DNA of 64,000 bases, taken from an uncultured beta proteobacterium (GTDB lineage: Bacteria; Pseudomonadota; Gammaproteobacteria; Burkholderiales; Burkholderiaceae_C). The position numbers and the translations under genes are program-made. The stretch covers positions 1-64,000 of the forward strand of contig CAIVXG010000024.1 in the NCBI GenBank assembly GCA_903909815.1. Direction: 5' to 3'. The notes under the pieces were generated by a model. The model was given only the letters and a program-made list of their open reading frames with translations. It was not told the DNA's origin and searched no databases. Below, in pieces: positions 1-8,786 of the stretch; the first letter of the stretch is position 1, and each line of letters starts with the position of its first letter.

Positions 1-145
<145 letters not shown>

Positions 146-153
146 GACCTTGT

Positions 154-190
154 GGGTCAGACCAGGCGCTAAAGCGATGTGCTCTGACCC
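154..190 (+). promoter_or_regulatory. Hairpin in tuf-rpsJ spacer
   Basis: GGGTCAGA at 154-161 is exactly complementary to TCTGACCC at 183-190, giving an 8-bp stem with a 21-nt loop. There is no U-run after it, so it does not look like an intrinsic terminator. It lies 23 bases before the rpsJ ATG and could be an RNA processing or translation-control structure. The role is inferred only from position. Confidence 0.5.
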
Positions 191-213
191 CAACTGACTA
201 AAAAGGAAATACC

Positions 214-528
214 ATGGCTACCAAACAAAAAATTCGCATCCGCCTGAAGGCGTTTGACTACAAACTCATCGACCAATCGGCCGCTGAAATTGTGGATACC
301 GCCAAGCGCACCGGCGCCATCGTCAAGGGCCCCGTGCCGTTGCCCACGCGCATGAAGCGCTTCGACATCCTGCGTTCGCCGCACGTCAACAAGACCAGCC
401 GGGACCAGTTTGAAATCCGCACGCACCAGCGCCTGATGGATATCGTGGATCCGACCGACAAGACCGTGGATGCGCTCATGAAGCTGGACTTGCCAGCAGG
501 CGTGGACGTCGAAATCAAGTTGCAATAA
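214..528 (+). CDS. rpsJ: 30S ribosomal protein S10
   Basis: This 104-residue protein begins [20 protein letters not shown] and carries the S10 hallmarks KGPVPLPTR and [22 protein letters not shown]10 belongs to the head of the small subunit and is also the NusE component of antitermination complexes. The length matches the family. An AAGGAAAT ribosome-binding site lies just before the ATG. It is separated from rplC by 196 bases that contain a promoter, so rpsJ probably reads with tuf while rplC also has its own start of transcription. Confidence 0.98.
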   Translation: MATKQKIRIRLKAFDYKLIDQSAAEIVDTAKRTGAIVKGPVPLPTRMKRFDILRSPHVNKTSRDQFEIRTHQRLMDIVDPTDKTVDALMKLDLPAGVDVEIKLQ

Positions 529-582
529 GCAACTGACGAGTCGCCGAAAGGCGGCCCGAAATCCCTGGGCGCTGGTCGGAAC

Positions 583-611
583 TTGCCGCAAGGCAAGGTT
601 CAGGCTATACT
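583..611 (+). promoter_or_regulatory. Sigma-70 type promoter upstream of rplC
   Basis: TTGCCG (583-588) and TATACT (606-611) are separated by exactly 17 bases, a good -35/-10 pair. Transcription would begin near 618, leaving a leader of roughly 107 nt before the rplC ATG at 725. Such a leader is where ribosomal protein autoregulation (for example by L4) acts in other proteobacteria; that role here is an inference. A small stem with a GAAA loop (542-553) lies just upstream. Confidence 0.65.
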
Positions 612-724
612 TCAGGGCTCTGCCCATTTTGCATCGCTGGATGGGTGGAGTTTTATTAACAGTCTTTCACGCAAAAACGCTGTGGCCAATTGAAGTCGCA
701 GCGGTGGAAGTTTTGGAGAACAAT

Positions 725-1405
725 ATGAGTCTGAGCAATCACTTAGGGTTGCTGGGGCGCAAGGTGGGCATGATGCGTCTGTTCACTGATGACGGGGACT
801 CAGTTCCTGTCACAGTGGTCGATGTGTCTAACAACCGTGTGACTCAGGTGAAAACCCAAGAGAACGATGGCTACGTCGCCTTGCAGGTGACGTTCGGTTC
901 GCGTAAAGCATCGCGCGTGACCAAGCCCATTGCCGGTCACCTTGCGAAAGCAGGCGTTGAAGCCGGTGAAATCATTCAAGAGTTTCGCATCGCCGCCGAC
1001 GTGGCAGCGCAGTACCAGGCGGGCGCAGTTGTGCCGGTTTCGGCTGTGTTCTCTGTCGGTCAAATCGTGGACGTGCAAGGCACGACCATCGGTAAAGGCT
1101 TTGCCGGAACGATCAAGCGTCACCACATGAAGTCGCAACGCGCGTCGCACGGTAACAGCCGTTCGCACAACGTTCCCGGCTCCATCGGCATGGCGCAGGA
1201 TCCGGGACGCGTGTTCCCGGGCAAGCGCATGACGGGCCATTTGGGCGACGACACCGTCACCACCCAGAACCTGTCTGTGGTTCGCGTCGATGAAGTGCGT
1301 CAACTTCTCATGATCAAGGGTGCGATTCCCGGTTCCGCTGGCGGTTTTGTGACCGTTCGCCCCGCCGTGAAAGCCAAACCCGCAGCAGCCAAAGGAGCGA
1401 ACTGA
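725..1405 (+). CDS. rplC: 50S ribosomal protein L3
   Basis: L3 binds 23S rRNA near the peptidyl-transferase centre and starts large-subunit assembly. The protein of 226 residues begins [20 protein letters not shown]. The conserved loop [14 protein letters not shown] and the segment [14 protein letters not shown], which contains the glutamine methylated in E. coli L3, are present. I chose the ATG at 725 because GGAG lies at the right distance and the conserved N-terminus starts there; the open frame upstream to 629 is non-conserved leader. Its stop overlaps the rplD start by one base. Confidence 0.97.
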   Translation: MSLSNHLGLLGRKVGMMRLFTDDGDSVPVTVVDVSNNRVTQVKTQENDGYVALQVTFGSRKASRVTKPIAGHLAKAGVEAGEIIQEFRIAADVAAQYQAGAVVPVSAVFSVGQIVDVQGTTIGKGFAGTIKRHHMKSQRASHGNSRSHNVPGSIGMAQDPGRVFPGKRMTGHLGDDTVTTQNLSVVRVDEVRQLLMIKGAIPGSAGGFVTVRPAVKAKPAAAKGAN

Positions 1406-2025
1406 TGCAGCTCGAACTCCTGAATGACCAAGGTCAAGCCGCTTCCAAATACGAAGCGCCGGAAACCGTGTTCGGTCGTGCATACAACGAAGACCTGGTG
1501 CACCAGGTCGTGGTGGCGTTCCAAGCGAACGCACGCCAAGGCACTCGCGCCCAGAAGGATCGCGAGCAGGTCAAGCACTCGACCAAGAAGCCTTTCAAGC
1601 AAAAGGGAACGGGCCGCGCCCGCGCCGGCATGACGTCTTCCCCGCTGTGGCGTGGGGGCGGTCGGATTTTCCCGAACATGCCTGACGAAAACTTCGCGCA
1701 AAAAATCAACAAGAAGATGTATCGCGCCGGTATGGCGTCGATCCTGTCCCAGTTGGCACGTGAAGGCCGTCTGGCCGTGGTCGATTCCATGAAGGTGGAC
1801 TCGCCCAAGACCAAGCCATTGGCTGCCAAGTTCAAGGCGATGAATCTTGCCTCGGTGCTGGTAATTGCCGATGAAGTCGACGAGAACTTGTACCTGGCCT
1901 CGCGCAACCTGGTCAACATCCTGGTGGTGGAGCCCCGTTACGCCGACCCGGTGTCGCTGGTGCACTACAAGAAGGTTCTGGTGACCAAGGCCGCCATGGA
2001 CCAACTCAAGGAGATGTTCGCATGA
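1405..2025 (+). CDS. rplD: 50S ribosomal protein L4
   Basis: The 206-residue product [11 protein letters not shown]... has the L4 core [10 protein letters not shown] and [13 protein letters not shown], the extended loop that lines the peptide exit tunnel. In E. coli L4 also represses its own operon. The start is coupled to rplC by a TGATG overlap and the end overlaps the rplW start by four bases (ATGA), so translation of the three genes is tightly linked. Length is normal for the family. Confidence 0.97.
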   Translation: MQLELLNDQGQAASKYEAPETVFGRAYNEDLVHQVVVAFQANARQGTRAQKDREQVKHSTKKPFKQKGTGRARAGMTSSPLWRGGGRIFPNMPDENFAQKINKKMYRAGMASILSQLAREGRLAVVDSMKVDSPKTKPLAAKFKAMNLASVLVIADEVDENLYLASRNLVNILVVEPRYADPVSLVHYKKVLVTKAAMDQLKEMFA

Positions 2026-2351
2026 GCAACAACACCACCAAGACCAGCGGCTTCGACGAAGGCCGATTGATGCAGGTTCTGATTGCACCGATCGTGTCCG
2101 AAAAGGCGACCATGGTTGCTGAAAAGTCGAACGCAGTGACCTTCAAGGTGCTGCAGGACGCGACCAAACATGAAATCAAGGCTGCCGTGCAATTGATGTT
2201 CAAGGTAGAGGTCAAGGGCGTCTCCGTCGTCAACACCAAAGGCAAGACCAAGCGTTTTGGCAAATCCGTGGGCCGTCGCGACAATGTTCGCAAGGCCTAT
2301 GTGACGCTAAAACCAGGTCAAGAGCTGAACTTCGTTGGGGAGGCTGCTTAA
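2022..2351 (+). CDS. rplW: 50S ribosomal protein L23
   Basis: This 109-residue protein contains [20 protein letters not shown] and the basic loop [20 protein letters not shown] typical of L23, which sits at the tunnel exit and docks trigger factor and SRP. Its ATG overlaps the rplD stop and it is followed two bases later by rplB. Compared with E. coli L23 it has a slightly longer N-terminus ([15 protein letters not shown]), common in Burkholderiales. Confidence 0.97.
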   Translation: MSNNTTKTSGFDEGRLMQVLIAPIVSEKATMVAEKSNAVTFKVLQDATKHEIKAAVQLMFKVEVKGVSVVNTKGKTKRFGKSVGRRDNVRKAYVTLKPGQELNFVGEAA

Positions 2352-2353
2352 TC

Positions 2354-3178
2354 ATGGCTGTCATCAAAATGAAACCAACTTCCCCAGGCCAGCGTGGCGT
2401 GGTGAAGATTTCCCGTGATCACCTGCACAAAGGTGAACCGTATGCGCCGTTGCTCGAACCCCAGTTCCAGCACGCGGGTCGCAACAACAACGGTCACATC
2501 ACGACGCGTCACAAGGGCGGTGGTCACAAGCACCATTACCGCGTGGTTGATTTCAAGCGCAACAAGGACGGTATTCCGGCCAAGGTTGAGCGCATCGAGT
2601 ACGACCCGAACCGTTCCGCGCACATCGCTCTGGTGTGTTATGCCGACGGCGAACGTCGCTACATCATTGCGCCGCGCGGTCTGGAAGTAGGCTCCTCCAT
2701 CATGAGCGGTGCTGAAGCGCCGATCCGTGTTGGCAATACGCTGCCGATCCGTAACATCCCCGTGGGCTCCATCGTTCACGGTGTTGAACTGCAAGTCGGC
2801 AAGGGTGCTCAGATCATTCGTTCGGCTGGCACGTCGGCGACGTTGCTAGCACGCGAAGGCAGCTACGCCCAGGTGCGTCTGCGCTCGGGCGAAGTGCGTA
2901 AGGTGCATATCGAATGCCGCGCGACCCTGGGTCAGGTGGCCAACGAAGAGCACAGCCTGCGTCAACTCGGCAAGGCCGGCGTGAAGCGCTGGATGGGTAT
3001 TCGTCCAACGGTTCGTGGCGTTGTCATGAACCCGGTGGATCACCCGCACGGCGGTGGCGAAGGCAAGACCGGTGAAGGCCGTCATCCAGTCGATCCTTGG
3101 GGTAATTTGACCAAGGGTTACCGTACCCGTAACAACAAGCGCACGCAGGTCATGATCGTGTCGCGTCGCAAGAAGTAA
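2354..3178 (+). CDS. rplB: 50S ribosomal protein L2
   Basis: The 274-residue product starts [19 protein letters not shown]. The C-terminal signature [16 protein letters not shown] contains the histidine region placed near the peptidyl-transferase centre. L2 is needed for subunit joining. Length equals that of the family. It lies between rplW (2-base gap) and rpsS (12-base gap) in the operon. Confidence 0.98.
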   Translation: MAVIKMKPTSPGQRGVVKISRDHLHKGEPYAPLLEPQFQHAGRNNNGHITTRHKGGGHKHHYRVVDFKRNKDGIPAKVERIEYDPNRSAHIALVCYADGERRYIIAPRGLEVGSSIMSGAEAPIRVGNTLPIRNIPVGSIVHGVELQVGKGAQIIRSAGTSATLLAREGSYAQVRLRSGEVRKVHIECRATLGQVANEEHSLRQLGKAGVKRWMGIRPTVRGVVMNPVDHPHGGGEGKTGEGRHPVDPWGNLTKGYRTRNNKRTQVMIVSRRKK

Positions 3179-3190
3179 GGGGAAGGTTAA

Positions 3191-3469
3191 ATGACTCGCT
3201 CTCTCAAAAAAGGTCCCTTTGTCGACCATCACCTGGTAGCGAAGGCCGACAAGGCCGTCGCCACCAAAGACAAAAAGCCGATTAAGACTTGGTCGCGTCG
3301 CTCCATGGTTTTGCCCGATTTCATCGGTCTGACCATCGCGGTGCACAACGGCAAACAGCACGTGCCGGTCTATATCACCGATCAAATGGTTGGCCACAAG
3401 TTGGGGGAGTTCGCGCTCACCCGTACTTTCAAGGGTCATCCGGCGGACAAAAAAGTCCAAAAGAAATAA
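3191..3469 (+). CDS. rpsS: 30S ribosomal protein S19
   Basis: [15 protein letters not shown] at the N-terminus and [20 protein letters not shown] further on identify S19, a head protein that contacts S13 and the tRNA region. The 92-residue length is standard. A GGGGAAGG ribosome-binding site precedes the ATG. It is followed 10 bases later by rplV. Confidence 0.98.
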   Translation: MTRSLKKGPFVDHHLVAKADKAVATKDKKPIKTWSRRSMVLPDFIGLTIAVHNGKQHVPVYITDQMVGHKLGEFALTRTFKGHPADKKVQKK

Positions 3470-3479
3470 GGAGGTGACC

Positions 3480-3809
3480 ATGGAAACACGTGCAACCCTT
3501 CGTGGCGTTCGTTTGTCGGTCGACAAAGGCCGTCTGGTCGCGGATCTGATCCGTGGCAAAAAGGTGGACCAAGCCCTGAACATTTTGCAGTTCACGCAGA
3601 AAAAAGCTGCTGTGATCATCAAGAAGGTTCTGGAGTCGGCCATCGCCAACGCTGAGCACAATGACGGTGCCGACATCGACGAACTGAAGGTGAAAACCAT
3701 CTACGTCGAGCAAGGTGCCTCGCTCAAGCGCTTCACGGCCCGCGCAAAAGGTCGTGGCAACCAGATCAGAAAACCCACGTGCCATGTGTACGTGACGGTT
3801 GGTAACTGA
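3480..3809 (+). CDS. rplV: 50S ribosomal protein L22
   Basis: L22 lines the exit tunnel through a long beta-hairpin. The 109-residue protein starts [20 protein letters not shown] and has the hairpin segment [15 protein letters not shown]. The ATG at 3480 is supported by an almost perfect AAGGAGGTGACC Shine-Dalgarno sequence directly before it; the open frame further upstream lies inside rpsS. The rpsC ATG follows 16 bases after its stop. Confidence 0.97.
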   Translation: METRATLRGVRLSVDKGRLVADLIRGKKVDQALNILQFTQKKAAVIIKKVLESAIANAEHNDGADIDELKVKTIYVEQGASLKRFTARAKGRGNQIRKPTCHVYVTVGN

Positions 3810-3825
3810 AAGAGGCCAGGAAGAT

Positions 3826-4734
3826 ATGGGACAAAAAATCCACCCAACCGGCTTTCGCCTGTCGATCAGTCGCAACTGGTCTTCACGCTGGTATGCCAAC
3901 AACCGTGACTTCGCCGGCATGCTGGCCGAAGACATCAAGGTACGCGAGTACCTCAAGGCCAAGCTGAAAAATGCTTCCGTGTCGCGCGTTCTGATCGAGC
4001 GCCCCGCCAAGAATGCACGCATCACGATTTTCTCGGCACGCCCGGGTGTTGTGATCGGCAAAAAGGGCGAAGACATCGAAGCATTGAAGAAGGAACTCGG
4101 ACGTCAACTCGGCGTTCCAGTGGCCGTCAACATCGAAGAAGTGCGCAAGCCCGAAATCGATGCCAAGCTCATCGCCGACAGCATCACGCAGCAGCTCGAA
4201 AAGCGCATCATGTTCCGTCGGGCCATGAAGCGCGCCATGCAAAACGCCATGCGCCTGGGTGCCCTGGGCATCAAGATCATGTCGTCGGGTCGCTTGAACG
4301 GCATTGAAATCGCCCGTTGTGAGTGGTATCGCGAAGGTCGCGTGCCGCTTCACACCTTGCGCGCCGATATCGACTACGGCACCTCGGAAGCCAAGACCAC
4401 GTACGGCATCATCGGTGTCAAGGTCTGGGTCTACAAGGGCGACACGCTGGGTCGCAACGATCTGCCTGCCGCTGTTGAAGCCCGTCCGGAAGACGACCGC
4501 CGTCCACGCGGTCCGCGTCGCGACGACCGGGGCCCACGCCCGGCCGGTGGTGACCGTCCGCCCGCCCGCCCCGCTGTGCGCCGCCCCGTTGGCGTGGCCA
4601 CAGCTCCGGCTGATGGAAGCGACAAACCCGCTGAGGCACTTGGTGCTGACGCCCAAAAAACTACCGTTAAGCGCGTCCGCAAGGTAACCGCGCCTGACGC
4701 TGCACCCGCAGCGGCTGACGGTAAAGGAGAATAA
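3826..4734 (+). CDS. rpsC: 30S ribosomal protein S3 with long C-terminal tail
   Basis: S3 forms the mRNA entry side of the small subunit and has helicase activity there. The core (residues 1 to about 218) starts [20 protein letters not shown] and has the KH-type motif VVIGKKGED near 76-83. The protein is 302 residues, against 233 in E. coli; residues from about 219 onward are an Arg/Pro/Gly/Ala-rich low-complexity tail ([18 protein letters not shown]). Extended S3 tails are seen in Burkholderiales. The ATG at 3826 is chosen because the conserved N-terminus begins there. Confidence 0.96.
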   Translation: MGQKIHPTGFRLSISRNWSSRWYANNRDFAGMLAEDIKVREYLKAKLKNASVSRVLIERPAKNARITIFSARPGVVIGKKGEDIEALKKELGRQLGVPVAVNIEEVRKPEIDAKLIADSITQQLEKRIMFRRAMKRAMQNAMRLGALGIKIMSSGRLNGIEIARCEWYREGRVPLHTLRADIDYGTSEAKTTYGIIGVKVWVYKGDTLGRNDLPAAVEARPEDDRRPRGPRRDDRGPRPAGGDRPPARPAVRRPVGVATAPADGSDKPAEALGADAQKTTVKRVRKVTAPDAAPAAADGKGE

Positions 4735-4736
4735 CT

Positions 4737-5153
4737 ATGTTGCAACCCGCTCGTCGCAAATACCGCAAAGAGCAAAAAGGTCGGAACACCGGCATTGCGA
4801 CCCGAGGCAGCTCGGTCGCATTCGGTGACTTCGGCCTGAAGTGTACGGATCGTGGTCGTTTGACCGCGCGTCAGATCGAGGCTGCACGTCGCGCGATTTC
4901 GCGTCACGTGAAGCGCGGTGGACGCATCTGGATCCGCGTGTTCCCGGACAAGCCCATTTCCCAGAAGCCTGCGGAAGTCCGCATGGGTAATGGCAAGGGC
5001 AACCCCGAGTACTACGTGGCTGAAATCCAGCCCGGCAAGATCGTTTTTGAAATCGTGGGCGTGACCGAAGAGTTGGCGCGCGAGGCATTTCGTTTGGCCG
5101 CGGCCAAGCTGCCTTTGCGCACCACCTTCGTCAGCCGCATGGTTGGCCAGTAA
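4737..5153 (+). CDS. rplP: 50S ribosomal protein L16
   Basis: [20 protein letters not shown] at the N-terminus and [23 protein letters not shown] identify L16, a large-subunit protein near the A site; the arginine in the latter region is hydroxylated in some bacteria. The length of 138 residues is typical. Its ATG begins 2 bases after the rpsC stop, with GGAG within the end of rpsC. Confidence 0.98.
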   Translation: MLQPARRKYRKEQKGRNTGIATRGSSVAFGDFGLKCTDRGRLTARQIEAARRAISRHVKRGGRIWIRVFPDKPISQKPAEVRMGNGKGNPEYYVAEIQPGKIVFEIVGVTEELAREAFRLAAAKLPLRTTFVSRMVGQ

Positions 5154-5170
5154 TTCAGGAGAAACAAGAA

Positions 5171-5377
5171 ATGAAAGCTGCTGAACTGCGCCAAAAAGAC
5201 GTTGCCGGCCTGCAAACGGAAGTCAAAGCGCTGCAAAAAGCCCACTTTGGTCTGCGCATGCAAAAAGCCACGCAACAACTCAACAACACTTCGACGCTGC
5301 GCTCCACGCGCCGCGACATTGCTCGCGCCAAGACTATTCTTGTGCAGAAGCAAAGTGCTGCAACCCCCGCCAAATAA
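5171..5377 (+). CDS. rpmC: 50S ribosomal protein L29
   Basis: A 68-residue, two-helix protein starting [19 protein letters not shown], with the typical L29 segment [17 protein letters not shown]29 sits by the polypeptide exit and helps bind trigger factor and SRP. It has an AGGAGAAACAAG ribosome-binding region and lies between rplP and rpsQ as in nearly all bacteria. Confidence 0.96.
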   Translation: MKAAELRQKDVAGLQTEVKALQKAHFGLRMQKATQQLNNTSTLRSTRRDIARAKTILVQKQSAATPAK

Positions 5378-5386
5378 GGAGCCCCC

Positions 5387-5656
5387 ATGACGGAAGCTAA
5401 AAAATCCCTCAAGCGCACCTTGGTTGGCAAGGTGGTCAGCGACAAGCGTGCCAAGACAGTCACGGTGCTGATCGAGCGTCGTGTCAAACACGAGCTTTAC
5501 GGCAAAATCGTCGGCAAGTCGAGCAAGTATCACGCCCATGACGAAAACGGCGAATACAAGCTGGGTGACACCATCGAAATTACCGAAAGCCGTCCGATCT
5601 CGAAGACCAAGAACTGGGTTGCAGTGCGCCTGGTGCAAAAGGCGATCGCAGTCTAA
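5387..5656 (+). CDS. rpsQ: 30S ribosomal protein S17
   Basis: [20 protein letters not shown] and the segment [18 protein letters not shown] identify S17, an OB-fold 16S rRNA binding protein. It is 89 residues, as expected. It is the last S10-operon gene in this block: the next gene in most bacteria would be rplN, but here a strong terminator follows within 31 bases and an unrelated peroxiredoxin comes next. Confidence 0.97.
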   Translation: MTEAKKSLKRTLVGKVVSDKRAKTVTVLIERRVKHELYGKIVGKSSKYHAHDENGEYKLGDTIEITESRPISKTKNWVAVRLVQKAIAV

Positions 5657-5687
5657 GCTTATTCTGAAGCGCGCTGCGCATCACACG

Positions 5688-5723
5688 AAAACGACCCACA
5701 ATGTGGGTCGTTTTCTTTTTTTT
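5688..5723 (+). terminator. Rho-independent terminator closing the S10 operon
   Basis: AAAACGACCCACA (5688-5700) pairs perfectly with TGTGGGTCGTTTT (5702-5714), a 13-bp inverted repeat around one base (about 11 bp once a small loop forms), followed by CTTTTTTTT. This is a strong intrinsic terminator 31 bases after rpsQ. Confidence 0.9.
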
Positions 5724-5729
5724 GGCGCC

Positions 5730-5805
5730 GACATAACTTGCATCCGCAAGTTGGTCTAGCTTTATCGTTTTAGCGTCGACATAACTTGCATTCGCAAGCT
5801 AGTCT
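5730..5805 (+). repeat. Two tandem 28-bp hairpin repeats
   Basis: The units 5730-5757 and 5778-5805 start 48 bases apart and match at 25 of 28 bases. Each begins GACATAACTTGCAT and contains a short stem, AACTTGC...GCAAGTT in the first and ACTTGC...GCAAGC in the second, ending in GGTCT or AGTCT. They lie between the S10 terminator and the peroxiredoxin start, with the second unit 28 bases before that ATG. They could be operator-like sites or small RNA hairpins; no known family was recognised. Confidence 0.6.
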
Positions 5806-5833
5806 TCACTGAAACTTCGTTTTGGAGATTTAT

Positions 5834-6343
5834 ATGATTAAAGTTGGTGACACCCTTCCCGCAGCCACCCTGATGGAGTACGTCGAAGTCGAAGGCGGCG
5901 GTTGCAGCATTGGCCCCAATCCCGTCGACGTGAGCAAGGCCACCGCAGGCAAGACGATTGCACTGTTCGCGCTGCCTGGCGCGTTCACTCCGACCTGTTC
6001 TGCCAAGCACGTGCCGGGTTACGTTGCACACTACGATGCCTTCAAGGCTGCAGGTGTGGACGAAATCTGGTGTATCAGCGTGAACGACGCGTTCGTCATG
6101 GGCGCCTGGGCACGCGATCAAAACACGGGTAGCAAGGTGCGCATGCTGGCGGACGGCAGCGCTGCATTCGCTCAGGCCACAGGACTGACGCTGGATCTGA
6201 CATCCAAGGGCATGGGTCTGCGCAGCAATCGCTACTCGATGCTGGTGAAGGACGGCAAGGTCGTGACGCTGAATATTGAAGGCCCCGGCAAATTTGAAGT
6301 CAGCGACGCTGACACGCTGCTGGCCCAGTCCAAGGCGGCCTGA
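5834..6343 (+). CDS. Prx5-type peroxiredoxin
   Basis: A 169-residue thiol peroxidase that reduces H2O2 and organic peroxides. The active-site segment LPGAFTPTCSAKHVPGY, with the peroxidatic cysteine at residue 55, and the downstream WCISVNDAFVMGAWAR are diagnostic of the AhpC/TSA Prx5 subgroup. There is no fused glutaredoxin domain. The ATG at 5834 is preceded by TTTTGGAGA. It is a single gene behind the tandem repeats at 5730-5805. Physiological reductant unknown from sequence. Confidence 0.92.
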   Translation: MIKVGDTLPAATLMEYVEVEGGGCSIGPNPVDVSKATAGKTIALFALPGAFTPTCSAKHVPGYVAHYDAFKAAGVDEIWCISVNDAFVMGAWARDQNTGSKVRMLADGSAAFAQATGLTLDLTSKGMGLRSNRYSMLVKDGKVVTLNIEGPGKFEVSDADTLLAQSKAA

Positions 6344-6398
6344 CGGCAAGGCTTGGGCCGTACTGCGACCCGAGCCTTCGCCAACGTAACAGACTGTT

Positions 6399-6905
6399 TC
6401 AGGCGGGATCGCGGTCCCGCTTGAGATAGTGAACGCCCGGCAGGGGATTGTGATAGTAAGCCGGGATCTCCCCGAAGCCCAAATCCGCGTAGATTGAACG
6501 CGCTGCTTTCATCTCGTCCAGGGTGTCCAGGACCACGCTGTCGTAGCCAATGTGCCAAGCCGCATCCAGAACCGTTTGAGCCAGCTCACGGCCGAGATTT
6601 CGTCCGCGATACGCCGGACGCACATAAAGCCGCTTCATCTCCGCCGTGTTGCGCACGTCGACACCGTCAACACCGTGCAATGGGCGCAAGCCACAGCAAC
6701 CGGCCAGTTCCCCGCCCACCAGGGCCAGCCGCAGTGCGCCTCGCGGCGCGGCGTATTCTCCAGGGAGTTGCTCCAATTCCAAGTCAAAGTCCTGAAACGC
6801 CAGGTCAATGCCGAGCCCGGTCACATATTCGCGGAAAATCTGGCGCACCAAAGACATTTGAAGCGGACCCTTGGGTGCCACCAGATCGCAGCGGGAAGTA
6901 GTCAC
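6399..6905 (-). CDS. GNAT family N-acetyltransferase
   Basis: The 168-residue product has the GNAT fold signatures: the acetyl-CoA loop in MKRLYVRPAYRGRNLGRELA (near 90-109) and the C-terminal ARSIYADLGFGEIPAYYHNP. The substrate cannot be told from sequence; this subfamily is generally annotated as small-molecule acetyltransferases. The start is a GTG at 6903-6905 with no clear ribosome-binding site; an ATG at codon 17 is an alternative, but the family N-terminus argues for the GTG. It is divergent from the PIN-domain gene. Confidence 0.85.
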   Translation of the reverse strand: MTTSRCDLVAPKGPLQMSLVRQIFREYVTGLGIDLAFQDFDLELEQLPGEYAAPRGALRLALVGGELAGCCGLRPLHGVDGVDVRNTAEMKRLYVRPAYRGRNLGRELAQTVLDAAWHIGYDSVVLDTLDEMKAARSIYADLGFGEIPAYYHNPLPGVHYLKRDRDPA

Positions 6906-6955
6906 TGTATTTTTTAGAAAAATTCGAACAGCGCCAGTTTATCCTCTGCCCCACC

Positions 6956-7414
6956 ATGCATGATCCCGCTGAACATCCGTTGAGAGCGCAACCTGTGGCG
7001 CGGGGACTGGTGCTTGATACCAATGTGGTGCTGGACCTGTTCGTATTCCTTGACCCGCGCGCGCAAGCCGTCGCAGCGGCTTCGCTTTCGCCGGCGTGGA
7101 GGTGGATCGCCAGCCGGCCCATGCGGGATGAACTGGAGCGAGTACTCACCTATGTGCACATCCTGACTCACATGAATAGCAGCGGCATAAGGGCAGACCA
7201 CGTACTGGCGCAATACGATGCACGCACCCATTCGGCGCTCTGCGCGCCGCGCTGCAGCGCCATTTGTAAAGACCCGGACGACCAGATTTTCATTGATATG
7301 GCCGTGCAGCACGGAACCGTTCTGGTCAGCAAGGACAAGGCCGTACTGGCATTGAAAAGAAAACTGGCGGGCCTGGGCGTGCACGCTCTCAGTGCGCACG
7401 AGTTCACCATTTAG
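6956..7414 (+). CDS. PIN-domain putative ribonuclease
   Basis: The 152-residue product has the PIN-fold acidic residues: LVLDTNVVLDLF near residues 19-30, MRDELERVL in the middle, and CKDPDDQIFIDMAVQ, followed by LVSKDKAVL near 125-133. PIN proteins are Mg-dependent RNases, often VapC-like toxins, but no antitoxin-sized gene is adjacent, so this looks like the stand-alone PIN_3 type. Transcribed away from the GNAT gene and converging on rsmI with a 19-base gap. Confidence 0.82.
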   Translation: MHDPAEHPLRAQPVARGLVLDTNVVLDLFVFLDPRAQAVAAASLSPAWRWIASRPMRDELERVLTYVHILTHMNSSGIRADHVLAQYDARTHSALCAPRCSAICKDPDDQIFIDMAVQHGTVLVSKDKAVLALKRKLAGLGVHALSAHEFTI

Positions 7415-7433
7415 CGGACCGGCCTGGCCGCCT

Positions 7434-8345
7434 TCAGTCGACCTCACACTTGAGTGACAGCGCCAACTCGTACAGCTTGTTGCGCGAACTGCCGCTTAAC
7501 TGCGCCGCCAGCTTGACCGCCGTCTTCACCGGCAGTTCGGCCAGCAGCAGTTTCAATATGCGCAAGTCGTCGCCTGCGTCCACTCCGAGCGCCTGGGGAT
7601 GCAGCACCAGCACAAACTCACCCCGCTGGCGTTGTGGCTGCTCACGCAGCCAGTCACCCAAGGTCTGAGCCGGTACGGTCGCCACCTCCTCGAACTGCTT
7701 GCTGAGCTCTCGCGCCACCGTCACCGCTCGGGTGCCCAGCGTGGCCAATGATTTGGCCAGAGCCTCAATCCGGTGTGGCGCCTCCAGCAGCACCACGGTG
7801 CGCGGCTCCATCGCCCATGCAGCCACTGTAGCGTCGCGCTCCATCGCCTTGACGGGAGGGAACCCGGCGAAGACAAAACCCTCTTCATGCACAATGCCGG
7901 CCACGCTCAATGCCGTCGTTACACTGCTGGCACCCGGCAGCGGCACCACCTTTAAACCCGCGGCCACCGCAGCGGCAACCAGGCGTGCGCCGGGGTCGCT
8001 GACCCCAGGGGTGCCGGCGTCGCTGACGTAGGCGACGCGCTGGCCCGAACGCAGGCGCTGCAGCACCGTCTCGCAGGCCTGAGCCTCGTTGTGTTGGTGC
8101 ACAGCCAACAACTGCGCGCCGCTCTTTTCGATGCCGTAGGCGCGCAGCAGTGGCTGGGTGTGGCGTGTATCTTCGCAGGCGATGCTGTCGGCTAGCTGCA
8201 GCACATGCAGTGCGCGCAGCGTGATGTCGGCAAGGTTGCCAATCGGTGTCGCCACCACGTACAGTGTGCACGGCGGATAATGCTGCGCAGCCGCGGCCTC
8301 GTGGGCTGACTTCAGCGCATTCGCAAACGAAGCATTCAATGGCAT
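7434..8345 (-). CDS. rsmI: 16S rRNA (cytidine(1402)-2'-O)-methyltransferase
   Basis: RsmI methylates the ribose of C1402 in 16S rRNA using S-adenosylmethionine. The 303-residue protein has the tetrapyrrole-methylase fold motifs YVVATPIGNLADITLRAL (near 28) and YVSDAGTPGVSDPGARLV, and ends in the helical region SSRNKLYELALSL. The ATG at 8343-8345 lies inside the opposing yraN start region: the two divergent genes overlap by 7 bases. About 25 residues precede the conserved core, so a slightly later start is possible. Confidence 0.93.
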   Translation of the reverse strand: MPLNASFANALKSAHEAAAAQHYPPCTLYVVATPIGNLADITLRALHVLQLADSIACEDTRHTQPLLRAYGIEKSGAQLLAVHQHNEAQACETVLQRLRSGQRVAYVSDAGTPGVSDPGARLVAAAVAAGLKVVPLPGASSVTTALSVAGIVHEEGFVFAGFPPVKAMERDATVAAWAMEPRTVVLLEAPHRIEALAKSLATLGTRAVTVARELSKQFEEVATVPAQTLGDWLREQPQRQRGEFVLVLHPQALGVDAGDDLRILKLLLAELPVKTAVKLAAQLSGSSRNKLYELALSLKCEVD

Positions 8346-8746
8346 TTCTCACAAAGAAATTATCTGCTTCGGCAGCACCGGCGCTCAGCAGCAGCAAGGG
8401 CCAAGGTGATGCAGCCGAAGACCAAGCCTTGCAGCACCTGCAACAGCAGGGTTTGACGCTGCTACAGCGCAATTATCGGACACCGGGACGTGGCGGTGGC
8501 GAAATTGACCTCATCATGGGCGAACCCGATGGCACCCTGGTATTTGTCGAGGTACGCCTGCGTGGCAGTGCGTCGCACGGTGGCGCCACCGCCAGCGTCA
8601 GCGTCACCAAGCAGCGGCGCATCATTTTTGCCGCGCGCCACTACCTGATGCGGCGTTCGGGCGCGCCTCCACCCTGCCGTTTTGATGTCGTGGCAGTGCA
8701 GGCGGGGCAGATCCAGTGGCTACGCGCAGCGTTCGATGCAACCTGA
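8339..8746 (+). CDS. YraN family endonuclease-like protein
   Basis: The 135-residue product carries the UPF0102 pattern [34 protein letters not shown] and LVFVEVRLR, a PD-(D/E)XK nuclease-like core. Function is not firmly established in the family. The ATG at 8339 overlaps the start of divergent rsmI by 7 bases; no better downstream ATG exists before the conserved region. Gene order rsmI | yraN - SIS - BON mirrors the E. coli yraL-yraM-yraN-diaA-yraP region, without yraM(lpoA). Confidence 0.88.
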   Translation: MAFLTKKLSASAAPALSSSKGQGDAAEDQALQHLQQQGLTLLQRNYRTPGRGGGEIDLIMGEPDGTLVFVEVRLRGSASHGGATASVSVTKQRRIIFAARHYLMRRSGAPPPCRFDVVAVQAGQIQWLRAAFDAT

Positions 8747-8786
8747 AAACATTTCCTTGCACGCGGGCCGGGTATCATCCCACCCC

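Noticed and set aside
6956-7414. PIN-domain gene as half of a VapBC toxin-antitoxin pair
   Set aside because: No antitoxin-sized gene lies beside it; neighbours are a divergent GNAT gene and convergent rsmI.
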